From Candidatus Gemmiger excrementavium (GTDB lineage: Bacteria > Bacillota > Clostridia > Oscillospirales > Ruminococcaceae): DNA of 51,791 nucleotides. The DNA is taken from positions 1 through 51,791 of the forward strand of contig DXBO01000098.1 of assembly GCA_019116485.1 (NCBI GenBank), read 5' to 3'. Position numbers and translations under genes: made by a program. The notes under the pieces were generated by a model. The model did not search any database and was not told the DNA's origin. It saw only the letters and a list, made by a program, of their open reading frames with translations. Position 1 is the stretch's first letter. Each line of letters begins with the position of its first letter. Positions 8,885 through 16,893 of the stretch are shown one piece after another.

Positions 8885-10054
8885 ATGCAGTATCGTCAGG
8901 ATAAGACCGGCACAAAACTGTCGATCTTGGGATATGGATGCCTGCGGTTCCCCAAGACCGGCGGGCGGATTGATGTGAACGCTGTCACCGAACAAATCGG
9001 GGAGGCGGTACGCCTGGGCGTCAATTACTTTGACACCGCCTATGTCTACGGCGGCAGCGAGGCCGCGTTGGGCGAAGCGCTGCGCCGCCTGGGGTGCCGG
9101 GACAAGGTATACCTTGCCGACAAGCTGCCCCAGTACCTGATCAAATCCCGGGCGGGCATGGAACGCTGTTTTCAGGAGCAGCTGTCCCGCCTGGGCACCG
9201 ACCATATCGATTTTTACCTGATGCACATGCTCACCGATCTGGCCGCCTGGCAAAAATTGTGCGGGCTGGGCATCCGGGAATGGATAGAGGAGAAAAAGGC
9301 GGCGGGGGCCATCGGCAGGATCGGCTTTTCCTTTCACGGCGATACCGCGGCTTTTTTGGAACTGCTGAACGCCTATGACTGGGATTTCTGCCAGATCCAG
9401 TACAACTATCTGGACGAGCATACCCAGGCCGGGCGCAAAGGGCTGGAAGCTGCCGCGGCCAGGGGAATTCCGGTCATCATCATGGAACCGCTGCGGGGCG
9501 GGCGGCTCATCACGGGCCTGTCTGACACTGCGCAAAAGCAGGTGGCCGCAAGTGGCCGCACCGCCGCCGGGTGGGGGCTGCGCTGGCTGTGGGATCAGCC
9601 GGGGGTCACGGTGGTGCTTTCCGGCATGAACAGCCTGGAAATGGTACGGGACAACGCCGCCCAGGCAGACACGGCTTGCCCCGGCTGCATGACGGCAGAG
9701 GAACACGCTTTTGTGGCGGCGCTGCGGGCCGACCTGCAGGCGTCCCTGCGGGTGGGATGTACCGGCTGCGGTTACTGCCAACCCTGCCCGGCGGGGGTGG
9801 ATATCCCCGGTGTGTTTGCCAGCTACAACCGCTTGGCCGGGGAAGGAAAAAACGCCAAAACCCAGTACCTGCTCACCACCGGGCTGCGGCGTAAAGGCAC
9901 CGGTGCCAGCCAGTGTGTGGGATGCGGCAAGTGCGAGCAGCACTGCCCCCAGCACCTGCCCATCCGCAGTCTGCTCAAAGAGGCCGCCAAAGAGCTGGAA
10001 GGCCCGCTGTACAAGGCGGCCCGGCTGGGGGTGAAAATCCTCAAACTCTGGTGA
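8885..10054 (+). CDS. Aldo/keto reductase with C-terminal 4Fe-4S ferredoxin domain
   Basis: This 389-residue protein joins an aldo/keto reductase barrel (residues 1 to about 270) to a ferredoxin-like tail. The barrel has the catalytic Asp50 in NYFDTAYVYGGSE and a candidate Lys80. The tail has two CxxCxxCxxxC clusters (Cys292/295/298/302 and Cys344/347/350/354), each expected to bind a 4Fe-4S centre. This architecture matches the COG1453 predicted oxidoreductases, which are common in anaerobes and poorly characterised. The ATG at 8885 was chosen because AGGAG lies 8 bp upstream; the ATG at 8879 is too close to it. The gene diverges from the NRPS operon. A role in reducing or detoxifying the NRPS aldehyde is conceivable, but nothing in the sequence proves it. 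Confidence 0.9.
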   Translation: MQYRQDKTGTKLSILGYGCLRFPKTGGRIDVNAVTEQIGEAVRLGVNYFDTAYVYGGSEAALGEALRRLGCRDKVYLADKLPQYLIKSRAGMERCFQEQLSRLGTDHIDFYLMHMLTDLAAWQKLCGLGIREWIEEKKAAGAIGRIGFSFHGDTAAFLELLNAYDWDFCQIQYNYLDEHTQAGRKGLEAAAARGIPVIIMEPLRGGRLITGLSDTAQKQVAASGRTAAGWGLRWLWDQPGVTVVLSGMNSLEMVRDNAAQADTACPGCMTAEEHAFVAALRADLQASLRVGCTGCGYCQPCPAGVDIPGVFASYNRLAGEGKNAKTQYLLTTGLRRKGTGASQCVGCGKCEQHCPQHLPIRSLLKEAAKELEGPLYKAARLGVKILKLW

Positions 10055-10099
10055 CGCTGCACAGGTGCCCCGGGCAGTGTCCATGGGAAAGCCGCTGTA

Positions 10100-10123
10100 G
10101 AAAAAACTGCCGAAAGCGGCAGA
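10100..10123 (-). terminator. Terminator of the deformylase-led operon
   Basis: The hairpin CTGCCG / CGGCAG (10107-10112 with 10117-10122, loop AAAG) is followed by six Ts on the minus strand. It lies about 40 bp past the last gene of the minus-strand operon. On the plus strand it is not followed by Ts, so it mainly serves the minus strand. Confidence 0.75.
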
Positions 10124-10159
10124 AAAACAGCTGCTGAACCGGGGGGTAGAGGAAACTTG

Positions 10160-10663
10160 TCATTCGGCCAGCATGGCCGCCATTCGTTCCAGTGCCGGGC
10201 CCGGTCCATCAAAGCCCACGCAGCGGCCAGGGCAGGTGTTTACGGCGTGGTCCAGCAGCGGCTGGGCCTGGGTGGTGTTGTCCAGGCAGGTATCCAGCGC
10301 CAGCACATCCTCCCACGCCCGGTTGAGGAACGCCACCTCCCGGCGGCCATGGGTGCGGGTCAGGGCGTAAGCCCCGCTCTTGTGCAGGTAGGTCTCTGTC
10401 TGCGCCGGGTCAAATCCCGCGGCGGCCAGGCTTTCCGTCAGCCCTTCCCGGAACAGGGCGGCAATATCCGCCCATTGGAAAGGCGCTACGTCAAAGCGCA
10501 CAAAGGTATAGCGGGTATAGCAGTGAACGGCCAACAGGCATTGGCGTCCCCGCAGGGGGATGCAGTGCAGGTCCCAGCAAAACCGCCGGTCCGGCTCTGT
10601 GCCGTAGGCCGGCGGCTTTCTTTTTAACAGGCGCTGCAGCGGAAAAGTCAGGCCCAGTTCCAT
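10160..10663 (-). CDS. Uncharacterised protein (DUF6933-like guess)
   Basis: I do not recognise this 167-residue soluble protein with certainty. It resembles small proteins found in Firmicutes and Bacteroidetes that begin with LGLTFPLQRLL-like segments, and it has no signal peptide or membrane span. A CWDLHCIPLRGRQCLL segment near residue 30 and a Trp/Asp-rich C-terminal half are its most distinctive parts. The ATG at 10663 overlaps the stop of the phosphoesterase gene as TGATG; an in-frame GTG one codon earlier is an alternative. This tight coupling says it is the last gene of the deformylase-led operon, but its function is unknown. Confidence 0.75.
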   Translation of the reverse strand: MELGLTFPLQRLLKRKPPAYGTEPDRRFCWDLHCIPLRGRQCLLAVHCYTRYTFVRFDVAPFQWADIAALFREGLTESLAAAGFDPAQTETYLHKSGAYALTRTHGRREVAFLNRAWEDVLALDTCLDNTTQAQPLLDHAVNTCPGRCVGFDGPGPALERMAAMLAE

Positions 10664-11121
10664 CACGGCACCTCGTGGGGAATGGTGATCTTTTCCACCG
10701 TGATTTTTCCGGCGTCCGCTTCGGCCATCATCAGGGTGATCTCCTGGTGGAAGCGCCGGGGGCCGCAGGACCCGGGGTTAAGCCAGAGTATGCCGTTCCG
10801 CTCTTCCTGCAAGTATTGGTGGGAATGACCGAATACCACCACATCCACGCCGGTCAGGTCCGGCGGCACATCCTTTTTCTTGTGTACCAGCAAAAAGCGC
10901 ACGCCGCCCAGGGTCACAGTCAGATCGTGGGGGATATCCGCAGCCCATTCCTTGTCGTTGTTGCCCCGCACCACATACAGGGGCGCGTATTGCCGCAGTT
11001 CGTCCACGATACTTTGCCGGTTGATATCACCGCCGTGCAAAATGGCGTCAGCATCCTGCAGGTATTGCGTTACCTGGGGCCGCAGCAGACCGTGGGTGTC
11101 CGAAAGAATGGCGATTTTCAT
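10663..11121 (-). CDS. YfcE/MJ0936-family metallophosphoesterase
   Basis: This 152-residue protein is a small calcineurin-like phosphodiesterase. The metal-binding motifs appear in order: DTHG at residues 8-11, HGGDIN near 30, RGNNDKE near 55, and the histidine pair GHSHQ near 99, followed by NPGS near 114. Family members such as E. coli YfcE hydrolyse phosphodiesters with Mn, but the physiological substrate is usually unknown. The start codon overlaps the stop of the flavodoxin gene by 4 bp (ATGA). The length is typical of the family and no residue of the metal site appears to be missing. Confidence 0.93.
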   Translation of the reverse strand: MKIAILSDTHGLLRPQVTQYLQDADAILHGGDINRQSIVDELRQYAPLYVVRGNNDKEWAADIPHDLTVTLGGVRFLLVHKKKDVPPDLTGVDVVVFGHSHQYLQEERNGILWLNPGSCGPRRFHQEITLMMAEADAGKITVEKITIPHEVP

Positions 11122-11585
11122 TTGTAGGCGCCTCCGGTCAAACGCCCTTGCAGCGTCCGGTAAAACCGGCGGGCGTTTTCCAGGTCCTTTTGGTTGGGGT
11201 GGCCCTTGGCAATGCCGCCCACCAGCCGGAAAGGCCCGAAGGTATCATACCCTTTGCAGCCAAATTCCCCCAGCACCCGGCAGTTCTTTTCCCGGGCAAT
11301 ATCGGCCAGTTCCCGGGTGGCGCTGCCCCGGGCGGCGCCATAGGTGCAGACGAAAAACACAGGTTTGCCCTGGGGCAGGTACTGCCGGGCAAATGCCACC
11401 ACCGATTTGTGCAGATGCAGCGCATAAACGCCCGAGGCAAAACCGATACAGTCGTACCCTTCCAGTTGCACGGCCCGGCGGGCCGTCACGTCGATGAGGT
11501 CGATATCTCCCTCCCGGGCCATGGCTTCCAGCACTTTGCGGGTGTTGCCATGGTGGCGGGAATAGTAGCAGATCGCGGTTTTCAT
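11118..11585 (-). CDS. Flavodoxin-family protein
   Basis: This 155-residue protein has the flavodoxin fold. The N-terminal phosphate-binding loop is YYSRHHGNTRKV (residues 7-18), and a second FMN-contact segment FASGVYALHLHK follows near 50. It would carry electrons or act as an FMN-dependent oxidoreductase in the cytoplasm. The gene starts inside the stop of the SDR gene (TGATG) and ends overlapping the phosphoesterase start by 4 bp, so it is co-translated with both. The redox partner is not evident, although the neighbouring SDR hints at small-molecule redox chemistry. Confidence 0.88.
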   Translation of the reverse strand: MKTAICYYSRHHGNTRKVLEAMAREGDIDLIDVTARRAVQLEGYDCIGFASGVYALHLHKSVVAFARQYLPQGKPVFFVCTYGAARGSATRELADIAREKNCRVLGEFGCKGYDTFGPFRLVGGIAKGHPNQKDLENARRFYRTLQGRLTGGAYK

Positions 11586-12298
11586 CAGATGTTGCCTCCT
11601 TGCAATGTCCAGCCGAAATCGTTGTGGTAGATCATTTGGCGGGTCATGCCGCCGTCGATACAGATGTTCTCCCCGGTGATGAACCCCGCCTTGTCGGAGC
11701 AGAGATAGAGTACCATGTGGGCAATGTCCAGCGGGTTGCCCACCCGGCCCACGGGCTGCTGGACGGCATCGGGGCCTTCATAGACGGTATACGCGGTATC
11801 GATCCAACCGGGGGAGATGGAGTTCACCCGGACTTTGCCCGCCAGGCTTACCGCCAGCGCGTGGGTCAGCGCCGCAATGCCGCCTTTGGCCGCCGTGTAG
11901 CTTTCGGTCTGGGGCTGGCTCATCCGGTCCCGGGAAGATGAAATGTTCACGATAGCGGCCCCGGGGGCAAAATGGGGGGCCAACAGTTTGGTGAGGTAGA
12001 ACGGCGCGGTGACGCCCACCCGCAGGGCGTAGTTGAACTCCTCATAGCTGCATTGGTCGATGCCCTTCATCAGCGGCAGAGCGTTGTGGACAAGATAGTC
12101 CACCCGGCCATAGTCGCCAAGGACCTTGCGGGCAAAATCCTCCAGCACAGCCTGGTCGGCCAGGTCCCCCACATAATAGTCGTTGGGCAGCAGGTCAATG
12201 ATACATACATGGGCGCCCGCTTTGCGGAATTCCTCGGCAATGGCCTGGCCGATGCCCTTGGCACCGCCGGTCACCACGGCCACTTTGTCTGTAAACAT
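11585..12298 (-). CDS. Short-chain dehydrogenase/reductase (SDR)
   Basis: This 237-residue classical SDR has the NAD(P) motif TGGAKGIG at residues 10-17, the catalytic serine in NISSSRDR, the YxxxK pair in SYTAAKGG, and the C-terminal FITGENICIDGG signature. It would oxidise or reduce a carbonyl/alcohol pair with NAD(P)H. Acidic residues after beta-2 (IIDLLP) suggest NAD preference, but that is weak evidence. It is the third gene of the deformylase-led operon and overlaps the flavodoxin gene by one base. The substrate cannot be predicted. Confidence 0.93.
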   Translation of the reverse strand: MFTDKVAVVTGGAKGIGQAIAEEFRKAGAHVCIIDLLPNDYYVGDLADQAVLEDFARKVLGDYGRVDYLVHNALPLMKGIDQCSYEEFNYALRVGVTAPFYLTKLLAPHFAPGAAIVNISSSRDRMSQPQTESYTAAKGGIAALTHALAVSLAGKVRVNSISPGWIDTAYTVYEGPDAVQQPVGRVGNPLDIAHMVLYLCSDKAGFITGENICIDGGMTRQMIYHNDFGWTLQGGNI

Positions 12299-12310
12299 GG
12301 CGTTTCCTCC

Positions 12311-12625
12311 TCAGTCTGCATCCTCGTCCAGCGCCTCTACCAGAAAACTCACCGGGCGGAAACCGTCGTTGCAGGAGAGCATGGCGGAGCGGGGATTTTT
12401 CATCCAGCCGTCGTAGAAGTTTTCCGCGCCGTGGCTCAAGGCCAGCACAAAAGGGGAGAGGGTATCCCAGGCGCTCTGGCAAAAACCTTCCGGCTTCTCC
12501 CAGCCGTTGGCCAGGAACACCTGGCCTTCCCGCAGGTCGCAGGCGTGTTCAAGGGGATTTTCGTACCGGGCGATCAGGTCCTCGTATCGGGTGATGCGCA
12601 TGACGGTGATTTTGCACTTTTTCAT
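12311..12625 (-). CDS. TIGR04076-family protein of unknown function
   Basis: This 104-residue protein resembles the TIGR04076 family, small cytoplasmic proteins of unknown function found mainly in anaerobes. The start MKKCKITVMRIT and the internal WDTLSPFVLALSHGAENF-type segment fit that family. The ATG at 12625 overlaps the deformylase stop codon by 4 bp (ATGA); a longer open frame upstream is not supported. The SDR gene follows after 12 bp. Conserved cysteines (residue 4 and two further along) might bind a metal, but this is speculation. Confidence 0.8.
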   Translation of the reverse strand: MKKCKITVMRITRYEDLIARYENPLEHACDLREGQVFLANGWEKPEGFCQSAWDTLSPFVLALSHGAENFYDGWMKNPRSAMLSCNDGFRPVSFLVEALDEDAD

Positions 12626-13032
12626 ATAATGATCCCCTCGCAATGGTCGATCTCATGCTGGATGATCTGGGCGGTCCAGCCGGTGAAGTTTTTGATCCGC
12701 TGCTGGAATTTCTCGTTCTGCCACTGCACCTTGATGGTCTTCCATCGTTTGGCGGGGCGCACGCCGGTCAGCGAAAGGCAGCCTTCCTCGGTCTCATAGG
12801 GACCGCTTTTCTTCAGGATCACCGGGTTGAACATGACCATGTATTGCCCTTCATTGTCAAAAGCGATGATGCGCTTGCTCACGCCGATCATATTGGCGGC
12901 CATGCCTACGCAGCCGTCCTTGTGGTACGCCAGCGTTTCCAGCAGGTCGGTGGCCAGGGGCAGGTCTTCCGGTGTGGCGGGGGCGGCTTTGCGGGCCAGA
13001 AAGAGTACATCTTTGCAGATTTCACGAATCAT
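12622..13032 (-). CDS. def: Peptide deformylase (short clostridial type)
   Basis: This 136-residue metalloenzyme would remove the N-formyl group from new proteins at the ribosome exit. All three deformylase motifs are visible: GCVGMAA near residue 44 (the GxGxAA motif), EEGCLS near 80 with the metal-binding cysteine, and QHEIDH near 125 with two metal histidines and the catalytic glutamate. The ATG at 13032 is preceded by AAGGAG and gives the length usual for short clostridial enzymes; a longer open frame upstream would run through the promoter. It is the first gene of a six-gene operon. Whether the genome has a second, standard deformylase cannot be seen here. Confidence 0.93.
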   Translation of the reverse strand: MIREICKDVLFLARKAAPATPEDLPLATDLLETLAYHKDGCVGMAANMIGVSKRIIAFDNEGQYMVMFNPVILKKSGPYETEEGCLSLTGVRPAKRWKTIKVQWQNEKFQQRIKNFTGWTAQIIQHEIDHCEGIII

Positions 13033-13059
13033 GGCGGGGTCTCCTTGTGGTTTTTCTTT

Positions 13060-13088
13060 ATTATACAGGGGTCGGCGGCTTGGGGCAA
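13060..13088 (-). promoter_or_regulatory. Predicted promoter of the deformylase-led operon
   Basis: On the minus strand TTGCCC (13083-13088), a 17-bp spacer and a perfect TATAAT (13060-13065) form a strong sigma-A promoter about 28 bp upstream of the def start codon. It would drive the six genes from 13.0 down to 10.2 kb. Confidence 0.75.
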
Positions 13089-13149
13089 GGCTTGCCGGCG
13101 GCTGGGACCTGCACAGCTTTTCCGCCAACTGAAAATATAGCGGAAAATC

Positions 13150-13178
13150 TTGTGGACTGCCGCCGGATACGGTACAAT
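13150..13178 (+). promoter_or_regulatory. Predicted promoter of the AmmeMemoRadiSam operon
   Basis: TTGTGG (13150-13155), a 17-bp spacer and TACAAT (13173-13178) lie 38 bp upstream of the first gene of the plus-strand operon. The -35 box is imperfect. Confidence 0.6.
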
Positions 13179-13215
13179 ACAAGCAGAGAAATTTTGCCCG
13201 GAAAGGAGAACACCC

Positions 13216-13866
13216 ATGGAACAGGAAACCCTGCGGGAACGGCTGAAAAGCAAGCCGGACCCGGAACGCCTGGCGGCGGAGGCGGGGGCGGACCCGGCGC
13301 TGCTGGCCGCTTTACTGGAAATGGCAGAATCTGAGTGCACCGCCCTGCGCTACAGCGCCACCAAGGCGGTGCGTATTCTGAGCGGGCAAAGGCCGGAACA
13401 GGTGTATCTCCATTACGCGGCGGTGGTGCCGTGGCTGCGTGCATCGAACAGTTTCGTCAAGTGGGACGGTATTCTGACGCTGGGCAATCTTGCGGCGGTG
13501 GACCGGGAAAATCGTTTCGCGCCCCTGTACGGGGAGTATTTCGGGCTGCTTCGCGACCCGCAAATGGTCACCGCCGCCAATGTGGTGCGCAGCGCCTGGA
13601 AGTTTTCGCTGGCCAGGCCGGAATGGGAACCCGACATCACCCGGCGATTGCTGGAAGTACCGGAAGTTCCCTACCTGCACCACGGCGCACCTTCTCCCGA
13701 GTGTAACCGGGTCTTGTGCGGCCATTTGCTGGACTGCTTTGACCGTTACTTTGACCGCGCCCAAGAACAAGGGGCTCTGCTGGCCTTTGCGCAAAGTCAG
13801 CTGCACAGCCCCCGCAAAGGAACGGCCAAAGCGGCAGCCCGTTTTCTGCGGCGCCATGGCGGCTGA
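13216..13866 (+). CDS. Helical-repeat (HEAT-like) protein
   Basis: This 216-residue protein is mainly alpha-helical with repeated leucine and alanine patterns, resembling HEAT or Armadillo-like scaffolds. Examples are the segments ALLAALLEMAESE and AANVVRSAWKFSLA. No catalytic motif, signal peptide or membrane span is visible. An AAGGAG site precedes the ATG at 13216; the frame is open further upstream, but that part contains the promoter. It is the first gene of the operon that ends with the AmmeMemoRadiSam genes, and the next gene starts 40 bp later. A role as a protein-interaction scaffold is only a guess from the fold. Confidence 0.8.
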   Translation: MEQETLRERLKSKPDPERLAAEAGADPALLAALLEMAESECTALRYSATKAVRILSGQRPEQVYLHYAAVVPWLRASNSFVKWDGILTLGNLAAVDRENRFAPLYGEYFGLLRDPQMVTAANVVRSAWKFSLARPEWEPDITRRLLEVPEVPYLHHGAPSPECNRVLCGHLLDCFDRYFDRAQEQGALLAFAQSQLHSPRKGTAKAAARFLRRHGG

Positions 13867-13906
13867 AAGGCCGGCGCGCAAACCATCAGAACAGAAGGGT
13901 ACATCT

Positions 13907-14557
13907 ATGCTGGAAACCATGAGCGATTTTTTCAACAGCCGTCTGGATGGGTATGAAGAACATCAACTGCATGCCATTGCGCAGGCAGAAGTGTTTTACC
14001 CCTTTACCGCACAGCACCTGCCCGCCCGGAGCGGCGCCAGGGTATTGGACCTGGGGTGTGGCACCGGTCTGGAACTGGGGTATTATTTTGCCGTCAACCC
14101 CACGGCAGTGGTGACAGGCATCGACCTGGCCGGGGATATGCTGAAAGCGCTGGAAGCCAAATTCCCGGACAAAAAGCTGACCCTGGTACACGGTTCCTAT
14201 TTTGATGTGCCTCTGGGGGAAGGCTGCTACGACGCGGTAGTCTCGGTGGAGTCGCTGCACCATTTTACCCAAGGGGAAAAAATCCCGCTGTATGCCCGGG
14301 TACGGCGGGCTCTGGCACCCGGCGGGTATTTCCTTTTGACGGATTACTTTGCTGCGTCGGACGGGCAGGAGGCCTTTTTCCGGCAGGAACTGCGGCGCCT
14401 GAAAGCGGAGCAGGGCATCCGGGATGATGCGTTTTACCACTACGACACGCCGCTTACGGTGGAACACGAGACCGAAGCCCTGCAAAAGGGCGGCTTTTCC
14501 CGTGTCGAGGTACTGGGGCAGTGGGGGGCCACCTGCCTGCTGCGGGCCGCCCCATGA
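13907..14557 (+). CDS. Class I SAM-dependent methyltransferase
   Basis: This 216-residue protein has the canonical SAM-binding motif I VLDLGCGTG at about residues 46-54, the motif II acidic residue in VVTGIDLAGDM, and the later motif SVESLHHF. It would transfer a methyl group from SAM to an unidentified acceptor in the cytoplasm. The ATG at 13907 begins 40 bp after the helical-repeat gene; AGAAGG lies close upstream. The MBL-fold hydrolase gene follows after 27 bp. A longer open frame exists upstream but overlaps the previous gene and was rejected. Confidence 0.92.
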   Translation: MLETMSDFFNSRLDGYEEHQLHAIAQAEVFYPFTAQHLPARSGARVLDLGCGTGLELGYYFAVNPTAVVTGIDLAGDMLKALEAKFPDKKLTLVHGSYFDVPLGEGCYDAVVSVESLHHFTQGEKIPLYARVRRALAPGGYFLLTDYFAASDGQEAFFRQELRRLKAEQGIRDDAFYHYDTPLTVEHETEALQKGGFSRVEVLGQWGATCLLRAAP

Positions 14558-14584
14558 TCGAACCGAAAAAAGGAGGGACGCACC

Positions 14585-15463
14585 ATGTATGAACTGATGC
14601 AACTTACAGACCGCAGCTACTACCTCCAGAGTCCGGCCAAAATCGGCCTGTATAAACTTACCGATACCGATGTCTGCCTGATCGACAGCGGCAACGACAA
14701 GGATGCCGGGCGCAAGGTACGCCAGCTGCTGGACGCCAACGGATGGCACCTGACAGCCATCTACAACACTCACTCCAACGCCGACCATATCGGCGGCAAC
14801 AAATACCTGCAGGCCCAGACCGGCTGCAAAATCTACGCCCCGGGCATCGAGTGCGCCTTTACCCGGCACCCGCTGCTGGAACCTTCGTTTCTGTACGGCG
14901 GTTATCCCTGCAAAGAGCTGCGGCACAAGTTCCTGCTGGCGCAGGAAAGCGACGCGCAGCCCCTGACCCGGGAGGTGCTGCCCCCGGGGTTTGAGATCAT
15001 AGAGCTGCCGGGACATTTTTTCTCGATGGTCGGATTCCGCACACCGGACGATGTGGTCTATCTGGCAGACTGCCTCTCCGGCAAAGACACGCTGGAAAAA
15101 CACCCGATCTGGTTCCTCTACGATGTGGCCGCGTTTCTGGACACCCTGGAAACCGTGAAAGCCATGCAGGCCCAATGGTTTGTGCCGGCCCACGCCGAAG
15201 TCACCGGGAACATTGCCCCGCTGGCGCAGTACAACATCGATAAGGTATGGCAGATCGCCGGTGATATCCTGGACCTTTGCGGGGAAGCCCGGACCTTTGA
15301 GGAGGTCCTGCAAAACCTTTTTGGTCGGTATGGCCTGACCATGGCTTTTGAACCGTATGTGCTGATGGGCAGTACGGTACGCTCCTACCTGTCCTGGCTG
15401 AAAGATACAGGCCGCCTTGCGGCACGCTTTGAACAAAACCGGCTGCTGTGGCAGCGGGTATGA
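14585..15463 (+). CDS. MBL-fold metallo-hydrolase
   Basis: This 292-residue protein belongs to the metallo-beta-lactamase fold superfamily. The zinc motif THSNADHIGG near residues 62-71 gives the H-x-H-like signature in the variant form HSNADH, a later histidine lies in ELPGHFFSMVG near 145, and an aspartate follows in VYLADCLSG. Such enzymes are hydrolases of thioesters, phosphodiesters or lactams. The first histidine position appears as His-Ser-Asn, so the HxHxDH motif is degenerate (HxxxDH), as in some families. AGGAGG precedes the ATG. It lies between the methyltransferase and the MEMO-AMMECR1 gene in one operon. Confidence 0.9.
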   Translation: MYELMQLTDRSYYLQSPAKIGLYKLTDTDVCLIDSGNDKDAGRKVRQLLDANGWHLTAIYNTHSNADHIGGNKYLQAQTGCKIYAPGIECAFTRHPLLEPSFLYGGYPCKELRHKFLLAQESDAQPLTREVLPPGFEIIELPGHFFSMVGFRTPDDVVYLADCLSGKDTLEKHPIWFLYDVAAFLDTLETVKAMQAQWFVPAHAEVTGNIAPLAQYNIDKVWQIAGDILDLCGEARTFEEVLQNLFGRYGLTMAFEPYVLMGSTVRSYLSWLKDTGRLAARFEQNRLLWQRV

Positions 15464-15504
15464 TGCTGTGATTTCCGAAGCCCCCGACGAAAGGAGTGAC
15501 CGAT

Positions 15505-16893
15505 ATGCCCCTGTTAGGCGCTGTTCTGACCCCGCACCCGCCGGTGCTGCTGCCCGAAGTGGGCCATGGCCGGGAACGAAAGATCGCCGCCACGGGCCAA
15601 GCCATGCGGCAGGCTGCCGAAGCGGTGGCCCGCTGGGCACCTGAAGTGCTGGTCGTGGCCTCGCCCCATACCGTCCTGTATGCAGATTATTTCCACATGG
15701 CGCCGGGCAGCGGCGCGGTAGGGGATATGGCCGCGTTTGGCGCGCCCCAGGTGCGTCTGGAGGTCCGGTATGACGCCCCGCTGCGGGCAGAAATCATCCG
15801 CCGTGCCGAAGCCGCGGCCTTACCAGCCGGCACCCTGGGGCAGCGTGACCCCCGCCTTGACCACGGTGTGGTGATCCCGCTGTATTATCTGCGCAAGGCG
15901 GGGGTGACCTGCCCTGTTGTGCGCCTGGGGTTGTCCGGCTTTTCAGCGCTGGACCATTACCGGCTGGGGCAGTGTGTGGCGGAAGCGGTGGGAACCCTGG
16001 GCCGCCGGGCTGTCTTTGTGGCCAGCGGTGACCTGTCCCACAAGCTGAAAACCGACGGCCCCTATGGTTATGCGCCGGAGGGCCCGGTTTTTGACGAGGC
16101 CGTGACCCGGACCATGGCCTCGGGGAATTTCCTGGAGTTTCTCACCATGGAGCCGTCCCTCTGTGAGCGGGCGGCGGAATGCGGGTTGCGTGCTTTCCAG
16201 ATCATGGCGGGCGCACTGGATGGCCTGGCGGTGGAACCTCAGCTGCTCAGCCACGAAGGGCCTTTCGGTGTGGGCTACGGGGTGGCGCTGTTCCCGGTCA
16301 CCGGGCGGGACGATACCCGCCGTTATGCCGCCGCCTGCGAAGAGGCCCGTAAGGCGCGTCTGGCCGCCCGCCGCGCGGGCGAGGACCCCTGGGTGCGGCT
16401 GGCACGTCTCTCGCTGGAAACTTGGGTCCGGCAAGGCCGCCCGCTGCAAGCCCTGCCGTCGGACCTGCCCGCCGAATTGACAGACCGGGCCGCGGGGACG
16501 TTTGTATCGCTGCATAAGGACGGGCGGCTGCGGGGGTGTATCGGCACCATCGCGCCCACAGCGGAAACGGTGGCTCAGGAGATCGTGCAGAATGCAGTCT
16601 CGGCTGGTACGCGGGACCCGCGCTTTCCGCCGGTGGGCGCCAGAGAACTGGATGACCTGGAATACAGTGTGGACGTGCTGGGAACGCCCGAACCGGTGGA
16701 CTCTACCGATCAGCTGGACCCGAAACGGTACGGCGTCATTGTCAGTTACGGGTGCAAACGGGGCCTGCTGCTGCCCGACCTGGACGGTGTGGACACGGTG
16801 GAGGAACAGCTGGATATCGCCCGCCGCAAAGGCGGCATCCGGGAAGAAGACCCCTGTGCCATAGAGCGGTTCAAGGTGGTGCGGCATCTATGA
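15505..16893 (+). CDS. AmmeMemoRadiSam MEMO-AMMECR1 fusion protein
   Basis: This 462-residue protein fuses a MEMO-like domain (about residues 1-260) to an AMMECR1 domain (about 285-462). The MEMO part resembles extradiol dioxygenase LigB folds, with HPPVLLPEVG near 12, ASPHT near 53, DHGVVIPLYYL near 115 and ASGDLSH near 173 as likely active-site histidine segments. The AMMECR1 part has the hallmark GCIGT followed by DPRFPPV. The function of this pairing in bacteria is unknown. The ATG at 15505 is preceded by AAGGAG at 8 bp; a GTG at 15496 overlaps the ribosome site and was rejected. The stop overlaps the radical SAM gene by 4 bp. Confidence 0.93.
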   Translation: MPLLGAVLTPHPPVLLPEVGHGRERKIAATGQAMRQAAEAVARWAPEVLVVASPHTVLYADYFHMAPGSGAVGDMAAFGAPQVRLEVRYDAPLRAEIIRRAEAAALPAGTLGQRDPRLDHGVVIPLYYLRKAGVTCPVVRLGLSGFSALDHYRLGQCVAEAVGTLGRRAVFVASGDLSHKLKTDGPYGYAPEGPVFDEAVTRTMASGNFLEFLTMEPSLCERAAECGLRAFQIMAGALDGLAVEPQLLSHEGPFGVGYGVALFPVTGRDDTRRYAAACEEARKARLAARRAGEDPWVRLARLSLETWVRQGRPLQALPSDLPAELTDRAAGTFVSLHKDGRLRGCIGTIAPTAETVAQEIVQNAVSAGTRDPRFPPVGARELDDLEYSVDVLGTPEPVDSTDQLDPKRYGVIVSYGCKRGLLLPDLDGVDTVEEQLDIARRKGGIREEDPCAIERFKVVRHL

